Source: Rhizobium bangladeshense
Lineage (GTDB): Bacteria; Pseudomonadota; Alphaproteobacteria; Rhizobiales; Rhizobiaceae
DNA: 64,000 nucleotides
Direction of reading: 5' to 3'
Assembly: GCF_017357245.1 (NCBI RefSeq)
Contig: NZ_CP071612.1
Span: 1,119,001 to 1,183,000 of the forward strand
The position numbers and the translations under genes were made by a program. The notes under the pieces were generated by a model that made no database searches, was not told where the DNA came from, and saw only the letters and a program-made list of their open reading frames with translations. Positions 33,372 through 44,705 of the stretch are shown piece after piece. How positions within the stretch are numbered: position 1 is the stretch's first letter; each line of letters starts with the position of its first letter.

Positions 33372-33842
33372 ATGGATGTTCTCGAATGGCTGTCGGCCAC
33401 GGCGCCCGCCATGGCGCTGCGGCGCTCCGCGACGCTCTATATGGTCGTCAATGCCGCTCACATTCTGTCGATCGGCCTCCTGGTCGGCGCCATTCTGCCG
33501 CTCGATCTCAGGCTTGCCGGCTTCTTCCGCAAAGTGCCTGTCGAGGTCGTCGCGCCGTTTCTTTCCCGTTCGGCCGGCGTCGGCCTCGTCCTGGCGATCG
33601 CGACCGGCTTCTGCCTCTTCAGCGTGCGGGCGGTCGAATACGCCGAAAATCCTGCCTTCCTCGCCAAGCTCGGGCTGATCGGGCTCGGCCTTCTCAACCT
33701 GCTTGCGGTTCATGTCGGGCGAGGGTGGAAAACGCTCACCGCCACCGGACGCGTCCGGCCCGGCCTGCGCTTCTCCGCAGCCCTGTCGGCCGTATTCTGG
33801 ATCGCTGCCGTATTGGCCGGGCGATGGATCGGATTTCTTTGA
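33372..33842 (+). CDS. Four-helix inner-membrane protein (DUF2214/DUF6644-like)
   Basis: A 156-residue protein with hydrophobic helices near residues 20-45 (LYMVVNAAHILSIGLLVGAI), 67-86 (SAGVGLVLAIATGFCLFSVR), 97-115 (LAKLGLIGLGLLNLLAVHVG) and 134-152 (FSAALSAVFWIAAVLAGRWI). The first helix has a His in NAAHILSIG, matching DUF2214-type proteins. It is co-transcribed with the secreted protein upstream, so the two may act together at the envelope. It ends 12 bases from the convergent betA stop. Confidence 0.75.
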   Translation: MDVLEWLSATAPAMALRRSATLYMVVNAAHILSIGLLVGAILPLDLRLAGFFRKVPVEVVAPFLSRSAGVGLVLAIATGFCLFSVRAVEYAENPAFLAKLGLIGLGLLNLLAVHVGRGWKTLTATGRVRPGLRFSAALSAVFWIAAVLAGRWIGFL

Positions 33843-33854
33843 CGCCGAGACTGT

Positions 33855-35507
33855 TCACCGGTCGCTGATCGCAGCCCGTGGGTTGACCCACGGCTCCTGA
33901 TTCGAACGGGCCAGCGGCTGTTTGCCCAGGATATGGTCGGCCGCTTTCTCGCCGGTCATGATCGAGGGGCCGTTGAGGTTTCCGTAGGTCACGTGCGGGA
34001 AGATCGAGCTGTCGGCGACGCGCAGGCCGTCGACGCCGATCACCCGCGTCTGCGGATCGACCACAGCCATCGGATCGTCCTTTGCGCCCATCTTGCAGGT
34101 GCCGCAGGGGTGATAGGCGCTTTCCAGATGTTCGCGCAGGAAGGCGTCGATCTCATCGTCGCTCTGCACCCCTTCACCCGGCTGGATCTCGGGGCCGCGA
34201 TAGGTGTCGAAGGCCTTCTGCCCGAAGATCTCGCGGGTCAGGCGGACGCAGTGGCGGAATTTCTCCCAGTCTTCCGGATGGCTCATATAGTTGAAGCGCA
34301 GCACCGGATCGGCCTTGGGGTCGGGCGAGCGCAGCGTCACGCTGCCGCGCGATTTCGACAGGTTGTAGCCGACATGCACCTGGAAGCCGTGGCTCTTGGC
34401 CGCCGCCTTGCCGTCATAGCTGATCGCCACAGGCAGGAAGTGATACTGGATGTCGGGCTGCTTCAGCCCCGGTGCGGAGCGCAGGAAGGCGCAGGCCTCG
34501 AACTGGTTGGAGGCGCCGAGCCCGCCCCTCGAAAGCAGCCATTGGGCGCCCGCCACGCCCTGCCAGAACCATGGCAGCCAGGAGTAGAGCGACACCGGCT
34601 TGGTGCTCACCTGCTGGAAATAGAATTCCATGTGGTCCTGCAGGTTGGCGCCGACGCCCGGCCGGTCGGCCTTCACCTCGATGCCCATCTCCTGAAGATG
34701 GGCGCCCGGGCCGATGCCGGACAGCATCAAAAGCTTCGGCGAATTGAAGGCGGAGGCCGAGACGATCACCTCGCGCGTCGCCTTGATTACCTCCACCTTA
34801 CCCTTGCACTCGATCTCGACGCCGGTCGCCCGCCCGTCCTCGATGACGATCCGGCGCGCCAGGCCGTAGACGATCCCGACATTGTCGCGCTTCAGCGCCG
34901 GTTTCAGATAGGCGTTGGCGGCAGACCAGCGGCGGCCGGCAAAGATGGTCTGCTCCATCAGCCCGAAGCCTTCCTGCTTGCTGCCGTTATAATCCTCGGT
35001 CGTCTCGAAGCCCGCCTGTTTGCCGGCCTCGATGAAAGCCCCGAACAGCGGATTGGTGAAGCCGCCGCGCTGGACATGCAGCGGCCCGTCCGTGCCGCGC
35101 CAGCCCTCCTCGCCGCCATGCGAATGTTCCATGCGCTTGAAATAGGGGAGGACGTCGGCATAGGCCCAGCCGCTGGCGCCGAGCTCTTCCCAGCGGTTGA
35201 AGTCCTCGGCATGGCCGCGCACATAGACCATGCCGTTGATCGAGGAGGAGCCGCCGATCACCTTGCCGCGCGGCGCGGTGATGCGCCGGTTGTTGAGGTT
35301 TGGCTCGGGCTCTGAGAGATAGCCCCAATTATAGCGCTTCATGCTCATCGGCCAGGCAAGCGCCGCCGGCATCTGGATGAAAGGCCCGAAATCGCTGCCG
35401 CCCGCCTCGATGACGAGGACGCTGTTCCTGCCGTCCTCGGAGAGGCGATAGGCCAGCGCCGAGCCGGCCGAGCCGGAGCCGATGATGACGAAATCTGCTT
35501 GTTGCAT
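33855..35507 (-). CDS. betA: Choline dehydrogenase
   Basis: A 550-residue FAD-dependent GMC oxidoreductase that oxidises choline to betaine aldehyde. The FAD loop is [20 protein letters not shown] at residues 6-25; GMC signatures [20 protein letters not shown] and [17 protein letters not shown] follow, and the C-terminal HPCGTCKMG and [20 protein letters not shown] hold the catalytic His/Asn region. ATG 35507 gives the normal length; the longer frame runs into a repeat element. It is the last gene of betI-betB-betA. Confidence 0.93.
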   Translation of the reverse strand: MQQADFVIIGSGSAGSALAYRLSEDGRNSVLVIEAGGSDFGPFIQMPAALAWPMSMKRYNWGYLSEPEPNLNNRRITAPRGKVIGGSSSINGMVYVRGHAEDFNRWEELGASGWAYADVLPYFKRMEHSHGGEEGWRGTDGPLHVQRGGFTNPLFGAFIEAGKQAGFETTEDYNGSKQEGFGLMEQTIFAGRRWSAANAYLKPALKRDNVGIVYGLARRIVIEDGRATGVEIECKGKVEVIKATREVIVSASAFNSPKLLMLSGIGPGAHLQEMGIEVKADRPGVGANLQDHMEFYFQQVSTKPVSLYSWLPWFWQGVAGAQWLLSRGGLGASNQFEACAFLRSAPGLKQPDIQYHFLPVAISYDGKAAAKSHGFQVHVGYNLSKSRGSVTLRSPDPKADPVLRFNYMSHPEDWEKFRHCVRLTREIFGQKAFDTYRGPEIQPGEGVQSDDEIDAFLREHLESAYHPCGTCKMGAKDDPMAVVDPQTRVIGVDGLRVADSSIFPHVTYGNLNGPSIMTGEKAADHILGKQPLARSNQEPWVNPRAAISDR

Positions 35508-35567
35508 CTTGTTGTTTTCCTTGAGCTGCCGTGATCCGGCTGCTTCTTGTGTTCTCAGAACCGGCGC

Positions 35568-35700
35568 CTCATCCGCCTGCCGGCACCTTCTCCCCGTAAA
35601 CGGGGCGAAGCGGATATGCCGCACCGGCTTCCCCTATCTTCGAGGTTGCTTTGGGCACGTGCCCTCTCCCCGCGCGGGGGAGAGGGTCAGGGTGAGGGCA
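35568..35700. repeat. Rhizobial palindromic intergenic repeat, copy 1
   Basis: About 133 bases beginning CTCATCCGCCTGCCGG and ending GGGTCAGGGTGAGGG, with two inner hairpins (CCCCGTAAACGGGG; CTCTCCCCGCGCGGGGGAG). A diverged copy in opposite orientation lies at 45997-46130; both share GGATATGCCGCAC in the middle. It sits between betB and betA and may set their expression ratio. Confidence 0.75.
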
Positions 35701-35719
35701 AGGGATGGCACAGGTGTTC

Positions 35720-37183
35720 TCAATAAGGCGCCGCCACCGGCCCCATGCCGACGTAAACCGTCTTCAGCTCCGAATAATGCTCGAGCGCTGCCAGCGAATT
35801 CTCCCGGCCGAAGCCAGATTGTTTCGAGCCGCCGAAGGGGATTTCCACCGGGCAGAGATTATAGGTATTGATCCAGAGCGTGCCGGCCTCCAGCCGGTCG
35901 ACGACGCGGTGGGCGCGGGTGAGGTCGGCGGTGAAGACGCCGCCGGAAAGGCCGAATTCGCTGGCATTGGCGCGCGCGATCACCTCGTCCTCATCGTCGA
36001 AATCGAGCACCGACATGACTGGACCGAAGATCTCCTCGCGGGCGATCGTCATGTTGTCGGTGACGTCGGCAAAGACGGTCGGCTGTACGTAGTAACCTTC
36101 TCCCGAGACGTTGTTCGGAATGCCGCCGCCTGCAATGAGCGTCGCGCCCTCGGCCTTGCCCTTCTCGATATAGGCGATCACCTTCTCGCGCTGCGCCCAG
36201 GAGACCATCGGGCCGATCTGCGTCGCCTCGTCCATAGGGTCGCCGATCAGCATCGCCTCGGTGCGAGCCTTCAGCCGCTTCAGGAATTCCGCCTTAACAG
36301 CCTTCTGCACGAAGACGCGCGTGCCGTTCGAGCAGACCTGGCCGGTCGAATAGAAATTGCCGAGCATCGCCCCGCCGACCGCCGAATCGAGATCGGCGTC
36401 GTCGAAGACGATGAGCGGCGACTTGCCGCCGAGCTCCATCGTCACGTGCTTGAGGCTGCCGGCGGCGGCCGCCGCGACCCTGCGCCCGGTCGGCACCGAG
36501 CCGGTCAGCGATACCTTGGCGACATCGGGATGGTTGACGAGCAGGGGCCCGGTATCGCGGTCGCCCTGGATCACGTTGTAGAGCCCCTTCGGCAGTCCCG
36601 CCTCGTGCAGGATCTCGGCGATCTTCAAGGCGCCGAGCGGCGTGTTTTCGGAGGGTTTGAACACCATGGCATTGCCTGCGATCAGCGCCGGCGCACCCTT
36701 CCAGCAGGCGATCTGCTGCGGATAGTTCCAGGCGCCGATGCCCACACAGACGCCGAGCGGCACGCGCTTGGTATAGGCAAAATCCTGGCCGAGCGGGATG
36801 TGGGCGCCGTTGAGGCCGGCCGGCGCGACGCCGCCGAAGAATTCGAAGGCATCGGCGCCCGAGGTCGGGTCGGCGACAACAGTCTCCTGGATCGGCTTGC
36901 CGGTGTCGAGCGTTTCCAGCTCGGAAAGCTCCCGGTTGCGCTCGCGCATGATCTCGGCGGCCCGCTTGAGGATGCGGCCGCGCGCCATCGGGCTCATCGC
37001 CGCCCATTCCGGCTGGGCGCGCTTGGCCGCAGCAATCGCCTTCTCGACGATCGCAGGCGTTGCCGCATGCAGCCGGGCGATCACCTCGCCGGTGGCGGGA
37101 TAGAGGCTCTCGATGACGGCGCCGTCGCTATCCTCGACATATTCGCCGTCGATGAAGTGCGAGGCTTTCGGCTGGGCTTTCAT
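35720..37183 (-). CDS. betB: Betaine-aldehyde dehydrogenase
   Basis: A 487-residue NAD-dependent aldehyde dehydrogenase giving glycine betaine, an osmoprotectant and carbon-nitrogen source. The active-site Glu is in [17 protein letters not shown] near residue 250 and the Cys in [20 protein letters not shown] near residue 284. The cofactor strand [18 protein letters not shown] and C-terminal [15 protein letters not shown] match BetB. Its start lies just past the betI stop (one base gap), so they are coupled. Confidence 0.93.
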   Translation of the reverse strand: MKAQPKASHFIDGEYVEDSDGAVIESLYPATGEVIARLHAATPAIVEKAIAAAKRAQPEWAAMSPMARGRILKRAAEIMRERNRELSELETLDTGKPIQETVVADPTSGADAFEFFGGVAPAGLNGAHIPLGQDFAYTKRVPLGVCVGIGAWNYPQQIACWKGAPALIAGNAMVFKPSENTPLGALKIAEILHEAGLPKGLYNVIQGDRDTGPLLVNHPDVAKVSLTGSVPTGRRVAAAAAGSLKHVTMELGGKSPLIVFDDADLDSAVGGAMLGNFYSTGQVCSNGTRVFVQKAVKAEFLKRLKARTEAMLIGDPMDEATQIGPMVSWAQREKVIAYIEKGKAEGATLIAGGGIPNNVSGEGYYVQPTVFADVTDNMTIAREEIFGPVMSVLDFDDEDEVIARANASEFGLSGGVFTADLTRAHRVVDRLEAGTLWINTYNLCPVEIPFGGSKQSGFGRENSLAALEHYSELKTVYVGMGPVAAPY

Positions 37184-37184
37184 G

Positions 37185-37847
37185 TCATTTGTCCTTGGGG
37201 TGTTCGATGTGGTCGTTTCTTCTCCCCTGGGCAGAAGGGGAGGCGGCGGCTAGCAGCGCATTCACATAATCTTCCGTCAGCGCGATCGAGGCCTCGATGC
37301 CGATCGGCGCCGATTTCAGACTCTGCCTGATATAGAGCCCGTCGATCATCGCCGCAGCGCCCTCGGCGATGCGTTCTGCGGCGTCGGCTGGCAGCAGCGC
37401 CTTGAGATCGGCAAGCAGGTTCGAACGCAGCCGCCTGGCATAGATCACCAGAAAGCGCCGCGTCTCTTCGGAACGCTGCGCTTCGGCATAAAAGGCAAGC
37501 CAGGCGGCAATCGTTTCCGGCGCGAACTGGTCGGCGTTGAAGCTGACGCGGATCACCGCCGAAAGCCGCTCGCGCGGCGTCCTGGCGGCTTTCAGCGCCG
37601 CCACTGCATCGTGACGCAGTTGCCTGAGGAGCGAGCGGATCGTCTCGATCAGCAATTGCTCCTTGCTGCCGAAATAGTGATGCGCAAGGGCAGGCGAGAC
37701 GCCGGCCTGGCGGGCGATATCGGACATCGTAACGGCAAGCGAGCCGTGATCGCCGATCACCCGCAGCGCCGCGTCGACAAGCGCCTTGCGGCGCACCGGC
37801 TCCATTCCGACCTTCGGCAAAACCGCCACTCCCTGAAATGGCGCCAT
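37185..37847 (-). CDS. betI: TetR-type repressor of betaine synthesis genes
   Basis: A 220-residue choline-sensing repressor. [20 protein letters not shown] starts the typical BetI domain, and the HTH is [20 protein letters not shown]. Glu/Asp-rich helices and a C-terminus with [11 protein letters not shown] complete the ligand domain. I use ATG 37847; TTG at Leu-Pro-Lys (residue 12) would give the standard 209-residue form. A perfect dyad at 37855-37874 sits eight bases upstream. The S. meliloti operon has betC (choline sulfatase) next to betI, but it is missing here. Confidence 0.9.
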   Translation of the reverse strand: MAPFQGVAVLPKVGMEPVRRKALVDAALRVIGDHGSLAVTMSDIARQAGVSPALAHHYFGSKEQLLIETIRSLLRQLRHDAVAALKAARTPRERLSAVIRVSFNADQFAPETIAAWLAFYAEAQRSEETRRFLVIYARRLRSNLLADLKALLPADAAERIAEGAAAMIDGLYIRQSLKSAPIGIEASIALTEDYVNALLAAASPSAQGRRNDHIEHPKDK

Positions 37848-37854
37848 CTTATTC

Positions 37855-37874
37855 TTGATTGACTGATCAATCAA
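37855..37874. promoter_or_regulatory. BetI operator
   Basis: TTGATTGA (37855-37862) and TCAATCAA (37867-37874) are perfect reverse complements with a 4-base spacer CTGA. It closely resembles known BetI-binding sites and lies directly before betI, and 86 bases before the divergent HdeD-like gene, which it could also affect. Confidence 0.75.
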
Positions 37875-37960
37875 TAAAAATCTTTCTTGATCTCCTATGT
37901 GGCGGCATCTTTCCGCGGGCCATTGCTGCAACATATCTCAAAGCAAGGGGAGGTGCGTTC

Positions 37961-38509
37961 ATGGCGGATATCTTTGACGAAACGCCGACAGCGCAGCTGC
38001 AGTCGAAATGGATCTGGTTCGTCGGCCTCGGCGTACTGCTCTTCATCTGCGGGCTGATCGCGCTCGGCAACCTGATGCTCGCCACTGTCGTCTCAGTCTA
38101 TTATGTCGGCATGCTGATGCTGTTCGGCGGCGTGATCTATCTCGTCCACGCCTTCCAGGTGCGTGGCTGGGATCATGTGCTTTTCTGGGCGCTGAGCGGT
38201 CTGCTCTATGTGCTTGCCGGCATCTCAGCCTTCGTCAATCCGATCCTGACATCGGCGGCGCTGACGCTGTTTCTGTCGCTCGCCCTCGTCATCGCTGGCG
38301 TCTTCCGCACCTGGGTCGGAAGGAAGATGAAGCCGGCCAAAGGCTGGGGCTGGATCGTCGCAAGCGGCGTCATCACCGCGCTCGCCGGTTTCGTCATAGC
38401 GCTCGGCTGGCCGGTCAACAGCCTCTGGGTCCTCGGCCTGTTCCTCGCCGTTGATCTCATCCTTCAGGGCTGGACGATGATCGCCTTCGGCCTTGGCATC
38501 CGCAGCTGA
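37961..38509 (+). CDS. HdeD family membrane protein (DUF308)
   Basis: A 182-residue protein with AAGGGGAGG before ATG 37961 and six hydrophobic helices in three tandem pairs (WIWFVGLGVLLFICGLIALG, VVSVYYVGMLMLFGGVIYLV, GWGWIVASGVITALAGFVIA). Each pair has the DUF308 pattern seen in E. coli HdeD, which supports acid resistance at high cell density. The start is divergent from betI, sharing the operator region. Confidence 0.82.
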   Translation: MADIFDETPTAQLQSKWIWFVGLGVLLFICGLIALGNLMLATVVSVYYVGMLMLFGGVIYLVHAFQVRGWDHVLFWALSGLLYVLAGISAFVNPILTSAALTLFLSLALVIAGVFRTWVGRKMKPAKGWGWIVASGVITALAGFVIALGWPVNSLWVLGLFLAVDLILQGWTMIAFGLGIRS

Positions 38510-38689
38510 AACGGTGGAAAGCGGTTTCTTTTTTGACAAGAACACAGCGGGGGATTAGACTTTAGGGATTATGCGGACAGTTCCGGTGCGTATGCACCAA
38601 AGCACCGGCGCAACCGCCTGGAATGCCGAAAAGGTCATGCGTCCCCCAAAGGCAGGGTAACTGCCTGAAGAAAAAAAGGGAGGAAGTTC

Positions 38690-38932
38690 ATGCCGATGGT
38701 CACCGTTTCCATCTCTCCGCAGCAGGCAGCGGGCATCCGTGCCGCCGTCGACACGGGCGCATACGCCTCGAGCAGCGAGGTCGTTCGCGAGGCGCTTCGT
38801 CTCTGGGATACCGCCCGCAAGCTCGGCGAAATCAAGGCGGACCTCCTTGATGACGAGAGTGTCGCCTCCGGCGGCAAATGTGTCGCCGACATGTTCGCAG
38901 ATCATGAGGAGCAGCGCCGTCGCTCCGCCTGA
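38690..38932 (+). CDS. ParD-like antitoxin, orphan
   Basis: An 80-residue ribbon-helix-helix protein. MPMVTVSISPQQAAGIRAAV is the strand and first helix, and SSSEVVREALRLWDTARKLG the second helix, as in ParD/CopG antitoxins; the C-terminal DDESVASGGKCVADMFADHE would wrap a toxin. AGGGAGG precedes ATG 38690. No ParE-like reading frame follows: the next 159 bases are noncoding, then an EAL-GGDEF gene begins. It may control a distant toxin or have become a stand-alone regulator. Confidence 0.75.
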   Translation: MPMVTVSISPQQAAGIRAAVDTGAYASSSEVVREALRLWDTARKLGEIKADLLDDESVASGGKCVADMFADHEEQRRRSA

Positions 38933-39091
38933 ACAAGCGCCTGATTGTATTGGTGAATTCGAATGAACGCTTAACGCGTGGAGAGCATTCGCGTCTTTCA
39001 CAAAACTTTCATATTGGCGAAAGGGTTCGTTGATCCTTCTGCGGCAAGTTCCTGACCAAGAAGAACAAGTCGCAGTGGAGATCGTCCCACA

Positions 39092-40909
39092 ATGAAGACT
39101 GGAATATCTTTGGCTGCCGCCGTCGAGCCCGGCGTGCTCCGCCGCTATGCCAGCGATCAGATCGTAACCCTTGCCAAGCTCGTGGTCGAGAACGCTTTCC
39201 AGCCGATCGTCGAAGCCGGCACCGGCACGGTGTTCGGTTACGAGTCCCTCATGCGCGGCCAGGATCGCATCGGTTACGACACGCCGGCCGATATTCTCGA
39301 CGAGGCGCATCGGGCCGGCCAACTGCTGCAGCTCGAACAGATGGTCGCCAGCCGCGGGCTCGCCAAGTTCGCGACGCTGTCGAATTTCTCCACCTCGACG
39401 CTGTTTCTCAATCTTGATGTCAGGCTGATCCCAGATGGCGAGCGCCTGGTCGAGAGCCTGCTGCAACATTTGCGGACAGCGAGTATTCCGCCATCCTCCA
39501 TCTGTTTCGAATTCTCCGAACGTTTCGACAATACCAGCGTGCCGGAATTTGCCGCGCTGGTTTCGAAATTGCGCAGGGCCGGCTTCAAGCTGGCGATCGA
39601 CGATTTCGGCGTCGGTCATGGCGAGATGAAACTGCTTTGCGACTATGCCGTCGACTATCTGAAGATCGACCGCCATTTCGTCGCAGCGATCGATCGCAGC
39701 GCCCGCAAGCGCCACCTCCTGAAAAGCATCGTCAACATCGCCCATGTGCTCGGCACGCGCGTCATTGCCGAAGGCATCGAGACAGAGGCGGAATTCATCG
39801 CCTGCCGCGAATATGGCGTCGATCTCGTCCAGGGCTGGTTCATCTCCCGCCCGACGACGCATATATCAGAGCTGGCGCCGTCTTTCCCGCATCTGCAGGA
39901 GCTCGGCAAGAGCAAGCGGGGCAGCCAGTCGCTGGACGAGATCCTCATCCGCAGGCAGATCGAGCTCCTGCCGACGGTCTACGAAAACGACAGCATCGAC
40001 AGCGTCTTCGAGCTTTTCCGCCGTAATCCGCGCCAGGCGTTCTTTCCCGTCCTCAACGCCAATAGCGAGCCGCGCGGAATTATCCATGAGCATCACCTCA
40101 AGGAATATATCTATCAGCCCTTTGGCCGCGACCTCCTGAAGAACAAGATGTACGAGCGTTCCATCTCGCATTTCGTCGAGATGGCGCCGATCGTCGGCCT
40201 CGACAGCGACGCCGAGCATCTGATGGCGATCTTCGCCAATATGGAGGGCAACAACTGCCTGATCCTGACCGACAACATGCGTTATGCCGGCGTCGTTTCC
40301 GCAGCTTCGCTCATCAAGGTCATCAATGAGAAACAGCTGAAGACCGCCCAGGACCAGAATCCGCTGACGGGCCTGCCGGGCAACCACGCCATCCGCGATT
40401 TCATGCGCCAGTCCGGCCGCGACGGCGATGCGGTTCGCCATTTCTGCTATTGCGATTTCGATAATTTCAAGCCTTTCAACGATGCCTATGGCTTCCATCT
40501 CGGCGACCACGCGATCTCACTCTTTGCCGCGCTGATGCGCCGCTATTTCTTTGCCGAGCGCCATTTCCTCGGCCATGTCGGCGGCGACGATTTCTTTATC
40601 GGCGTCGTTGGCTGGACGAAGGAGGAATTGACCGAGATCCTCGACCGGCTGATCAGCGACTTTCACGATGACGTGCTCGATCTCTATTCCGACGAGCACC
40701 GCGCCGCCGGCCGCATCCTCGGCCACGACCGCACCGGCGCTGAAGCCCTGTTCCCGCTGATGCGCTGCTCGATCGGCGTTCTCGAACTGCCGGAAGGTCT
40801 CGTCATCGACGACATCAACCGCGTCAGCGCCGAAATCGCCGTCATCAAGTCGTCCGCCAAGGAGAGCGAGGAAGGCCTCGCCTTCCATTTGCTGGGCGAG
40901 GCGAATTGA
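39092..40909 (+). CDS. EAL-CBS-GGDEF cyclic di-GMP protein, GGDEF probably inactive
   Basis: A 605-residue soluble protein. The EAL domain (residues 25-265) has YESLMRG for the EAL core, FEFSERFDN, DDFGVGHGE and AEGIETEAEF, with key acids kept; it should hydrolyse c-di-GMP. A CBS pair (about 285-410) contains FFPVLNANSEPRGIIHEHHL and NNCLILTDNMRYAGVVSAAS and may bind a nucleotide. The GGDEF domain (420-590) reads GHVGGDDFFIG: the Glu of GGDEF is Asp, suggesting loss of cyclase activity and possible GTP sensing. The order EAL first, GGDEF last is less common. The next gene starts 76 bases on. Confidence 0.85.
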   Translation: MKTGISLAAAVEPGVLRRYASDQIVTLAKLVVENAFQPIVEAGTGTVFGYESLMRGQDRIGYDTPADILDEAHRAGQLLQLEQMVASRGLAKFATLSNFSTSTLFLNLDVRLIPDGERLVESLLQHLRTASIPPSSICFEFSERFDNTSVPEFAALVSKLRRAGFKLAIDDFGVGHGEMKLLCDYAVDYLKIDRHFVAAIDRSARKRHLLKSIVNIAHVLGTRVIAEGIETEAEFIACREYGVDLVQGWFISRPTTHISELAPSFPHLQELGKSKRGSQSLDEILIRRQIELLPTVYENDSIDSVFELFRRNPRQAFFPVLNANSEPRGIIHEHHLKEYIYQPFGRDLLKNKMYERSISHFVEMAPIVGLDSDAEHLMAIFANMEGNNCLILTDNMRYAGVVSAASLIKVINEKQLKTAQDQNPLTGLPGNHAIRDFMRQSGRDGDAVRHFCYCDFDNFKPFNDAYGFHLGDHAISLFAALMRRYFFAERHFLGHVGGDDFFIGVVGWTKEELTEILDRLISDFHDDVLDLYSDEHRAAGRILGHDRTGAEALFPLMRCSIGVLELPEGLVIDDINRVSAEIAVIKSSAKESEEGLAFHLLGEAN

Positions 40910-42082
<1,173 letters not shown>

Positions 42083-42083
<1 letters not shown>

Positions 42084-43294
42084 CAGGCCGGCTGCCGCGC
42101 CTGGCGCCGTTCGCTTTCAAGATAGAGCAGGGCTGCAATCGCCGCCACCCCCGCGCCGGCGCCGACGAAGGCGGTGCCGGAATAATCGGTGAGCGATGTG
42201 CCGAGGGCGAACAGCCCGGCGGCGATGCCGGTGCCGATGAAGGTGTTGAGCGAGATGAGCGAGGTTCCGAGCCCCGGTCGGTCGGCGATCAGGTCCTGGA
42301 GATAGGTGATCGGCACGCTGAGGATTGCCGCCGCGCCGCAGGCATTGAGGAGGAGCAGCGCATATATGTGCCAGGGCGTGGAAGCAAATCCGAGCAGCAG
42401 CAAATAGGCGCAATAGATCAGCGCCCCGAAGGCGAGCACAGGCGCGGTGCGGAAACGCCGTTGCGCCATGCCCCACATCATCATGAACGGCATTTCGAGA
42501 AGCGCTGTCAGTCCGGCGATGAAGCCAACGTCGACCACGCTTCCGCCGGCCGCATGAGTGATGATCAGCGGCAGCAGCATGGCGTTCAGCCGCTGCAGTC
42601 CGAACAGCATCGCCATGACGACGATGCGGATCAGCACGTTCGGCATGAAGACCCGTTTCAGCGAAGCGACGAAGCCGACCGGATCGGGGGCAGGGCCGGC
42701 GGTGCCGTAGCCGGGGGCGAAGAAGAAATACAGGCAGAAGCAGATGCAGCTGGCAATCGCCGCGATCCCATAGGCCGGCGTCATCGATGACGAATTGGCG
42801 AGATAAAGACCGATCAGCCCCGGCGCCAGCGCCCAGGAGCCGGAAAACAGCGCCCGCACGGTGGCCGTCACCGCCGCGCCCTGACCGCGCTCCATCTGGT
42901 TGGTCCTGGCGCGCAGGCTGGCGAAAAGCAGCGAATAGGTGGAATTGCTCATCGGCACCAGCAACAGCGTCGAAAAGATGAAGATTGCCGGACTATGAAT
43001 GAGCGCGATCGACCCGAAGCCGAGCATGCCGGCGACCGAAAGCGAGAGCACCAGCGGCCGCCGCTCCTTAAGCCTGTCCGACCAGATGCCGAGCGTCAGA
43101 CTGGTCGCGACGTTGACGATCGCCGAGAAGAACACCAGCGCCGAATAGGCGCCATTGCTCAAGCCCAGTTCGTTGATGCCGATGATCGACTGGTAGGGCG
43201 CGGTCGAAGCATAGGTGAAGGCGAGCGCGACGAGCGTCACGGCGGGAATGCGGATCCTGTTGTCGCGCAGGATGAGGGAAAAACTGGATGACAT
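42083..43294 (-). CDS. MFS sugar efflux transporter (SetA-like)
   Basis: A 403-residue transporter with about 12 helices. Start ATG 43294 (MSSSFSLILRDNRIRIPAVT) is chosen because the first helix follows directly. The loop IWSDRLKERRPLVLSLSVAG carries the MFS DRxxRR motif. SNSTYSLLFASLRARTNQME and SMTPAYGIAAIASCICFCLY match the sugar-efflux (SET) subfamily, which exports glucosides or galactosides. A 325-base noncoding region lies beyond its start. Confidence 0.8.
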
Positions 43295-43697
43295 GGGGCG
43301 GTTCCTGACACACCAGTTCTTAGTCGGATCGCACAGATCAGAGAAATAATAGTTTTCGATCGCTTGTCTCAATTTATGTGATGAGTATTAGGGTGACGTA
43401 ATGGCCGTCCGACGGAGATGCCAGGTCGAGCTCCGGGTTGGATTCCAGGCTCAAGGCCTGGAATGACGGGGCTAGGGACTCGACCGGCAAGAGGCGCGAC
43501 TGCCCGGACGGAGAATTGGCCACTTGCTACTCCGCCGTACGTCACGTATTTGCCGCAGGAGCCCACCCCACCCTCCGTCCTCCTCAGGCGGCGCCGGGAA
43601 CCCGCGCGGCCACAAAACAGGGCACCTAAACCCCGTTGGCTTTCGCGCCCTGACGCGGTATGCCTGCCGCATCCCGCCCGCATCCGGATGAGAACTC
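43295..43697. other. Intergenic region with ATTCCAGGC palindrome
   Basis: Between the exporter and the asparaginase gene, with divergent promoters expected. ATTCCAGGC (43442-43450) and GCCTGGAAT (43456-43464) form a 9-bp stem with a 5-base loop, a palindrome scattered widely in alphaproteobacterial genomes. Bases 43373-43400 are AT-rich. Short frames in this stretch have no support. Confidence 0.5.
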
Positions 43698-44705
43698 ATG
43701 ACCAATCCCGTCACCGTCGAAGTCACCCGAGGCCTGCTCGTCGAAAGCCGTCATCGCGGCGCGGTGGCGGTCGTCGATGGCGATGGCAAGCTGGTCTTTT
43801 CACTGGGCGACATCGAGGCGGCCGTCTTTCCGCGTTCGGCCTGCAAGGCGATGCAGGCGCTGCCGCTCGTCGAGAGCGGCGCGGCCGATGCCTATGGCTT
43901 CGGCGACAAGGAGTTGGCGCTCGCCTGTGCCTCGCACAATGGGGAAGAGGAGCATGTGGCGCTTGCCGCCTCGATGCTCGCGCGCGCCGGCCGCAATTCT
44001 GAAGCGCTCGAATGCGGCGCCCACTGGTCGATGAACCAGAAGGTGCTGATCCAGCAGGCCCGCACGCTCGAGGCGCCGACGGCGCTGCACAACAATTGCT
44101 CGGGAAAACATGCCGGCTTTATCTGCGCCTGCTGCCACCGGGATATCGATCCGAAGGGCTATGTCGGTTACGAGCACCCGCTGCAGGTCGAGATCCGTGC
44201 GGCGATGGAAAGCCTGACCGGCGCCATGCTCGGCGCCGAGAGCTGCGGCACCGACGGCTGTTCCATCCCAACCTATGCCGTGCCTCTGCGCAGCCTGGCG
44301 CACGGCTTTGCCAAAATGGCGACCGGCATCGGCCTGGAGCCCTTGCGCGCCAAGGCATCCCGCCGCCTGATCGAAGCCTGCATGGCAGAGCCCTTCTATG
44401 TCGCCGGCACCGGCCGCGCCTGCACGAAACTGATGCAGATCGCCCCCGGCCGCATCTTCGTCAAGACAGGCGCCGAAGGCGTCTTCTGCGCCGCGATCCC
44501 GGAAAAGGGCATCGCCATTGCGCTTAAATGCGAGGATGGCGCCACCCGCGCCGCCGAGGCCATGGTGGCGGCGACGCTCGCCCGCTTCTTCGAGACGGAA
44601 GAGACGGTGCATGCTGCGCTGACCGCCTTTGCCGCAACCGCGATGCGCAACTGGAACGGCATCCATGTCGGCGATATCAGAGCGGCCTCCGTCTTCTCGG
44701 CATGA
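43698..44705 (+). CDS. L-asparaginase, R. etli (class 3) type
   Basis: A 335-residue enzyme hydrolysing asparagine to aspartate and ammonia. It lacks the Thr-Lys-Asp core of E. coli-type enzymes and instead has the R. etli pattern: PRSACKAMQ (Ser-x-x-Lys tandem near residues 47-50), HNNCSGKHAGFI (Ser-Gly-Lys and the Cys near 134) and ESCGTDGCSIPTYAV (second Cys near 186), which form the catalytic Ser and zinc site in ReAV. A close family member serves rhizobia using asparagine as carbon and nitrogen source. It abuts a convergent DeoR gene with no gap. Confidence 0.85.
   Translation: MTNPVTVEVTRGLLVESRHRGAVAVVDGDGKLVFSLGDIEAAVFPRSACKAMQALPLVESGAADAYGFGDKELALACASHNGEEEHVALAASMLARAGRNSEALECGAHWSMNQKVLIQQARTLEAPTALHNNCSGKHAGFICACCHRDIDPKGYVGYEHPLQVEIRAAMESLTGAMLGAESCGTDGCSIPTYAVPLRSLAHGFAKMATGIGLEPLRAKASRRLIEACMAEPFYVAGTGRACTKLMQIAPGRIFVKTGAEGVFCAAIPEKGIAIALKCEDGATRAAEAMVAATLARFFETEETVHAALTAFAATAMRNWNGIHVGDIRAASVFSA

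Noticed and set aside
38933..39091. Possible ParE toxin after ParD
   Set aside because: No frame long enough; the stretch is noncoding in all frames.
43418..44002. Plus-strand ORF through the ATTCCAGGC palindrome and asparaginase start
   Set aside because: Out of frame with the asparaginase and composed of Arg/Gly/Pro-rich noise in a repeat region.
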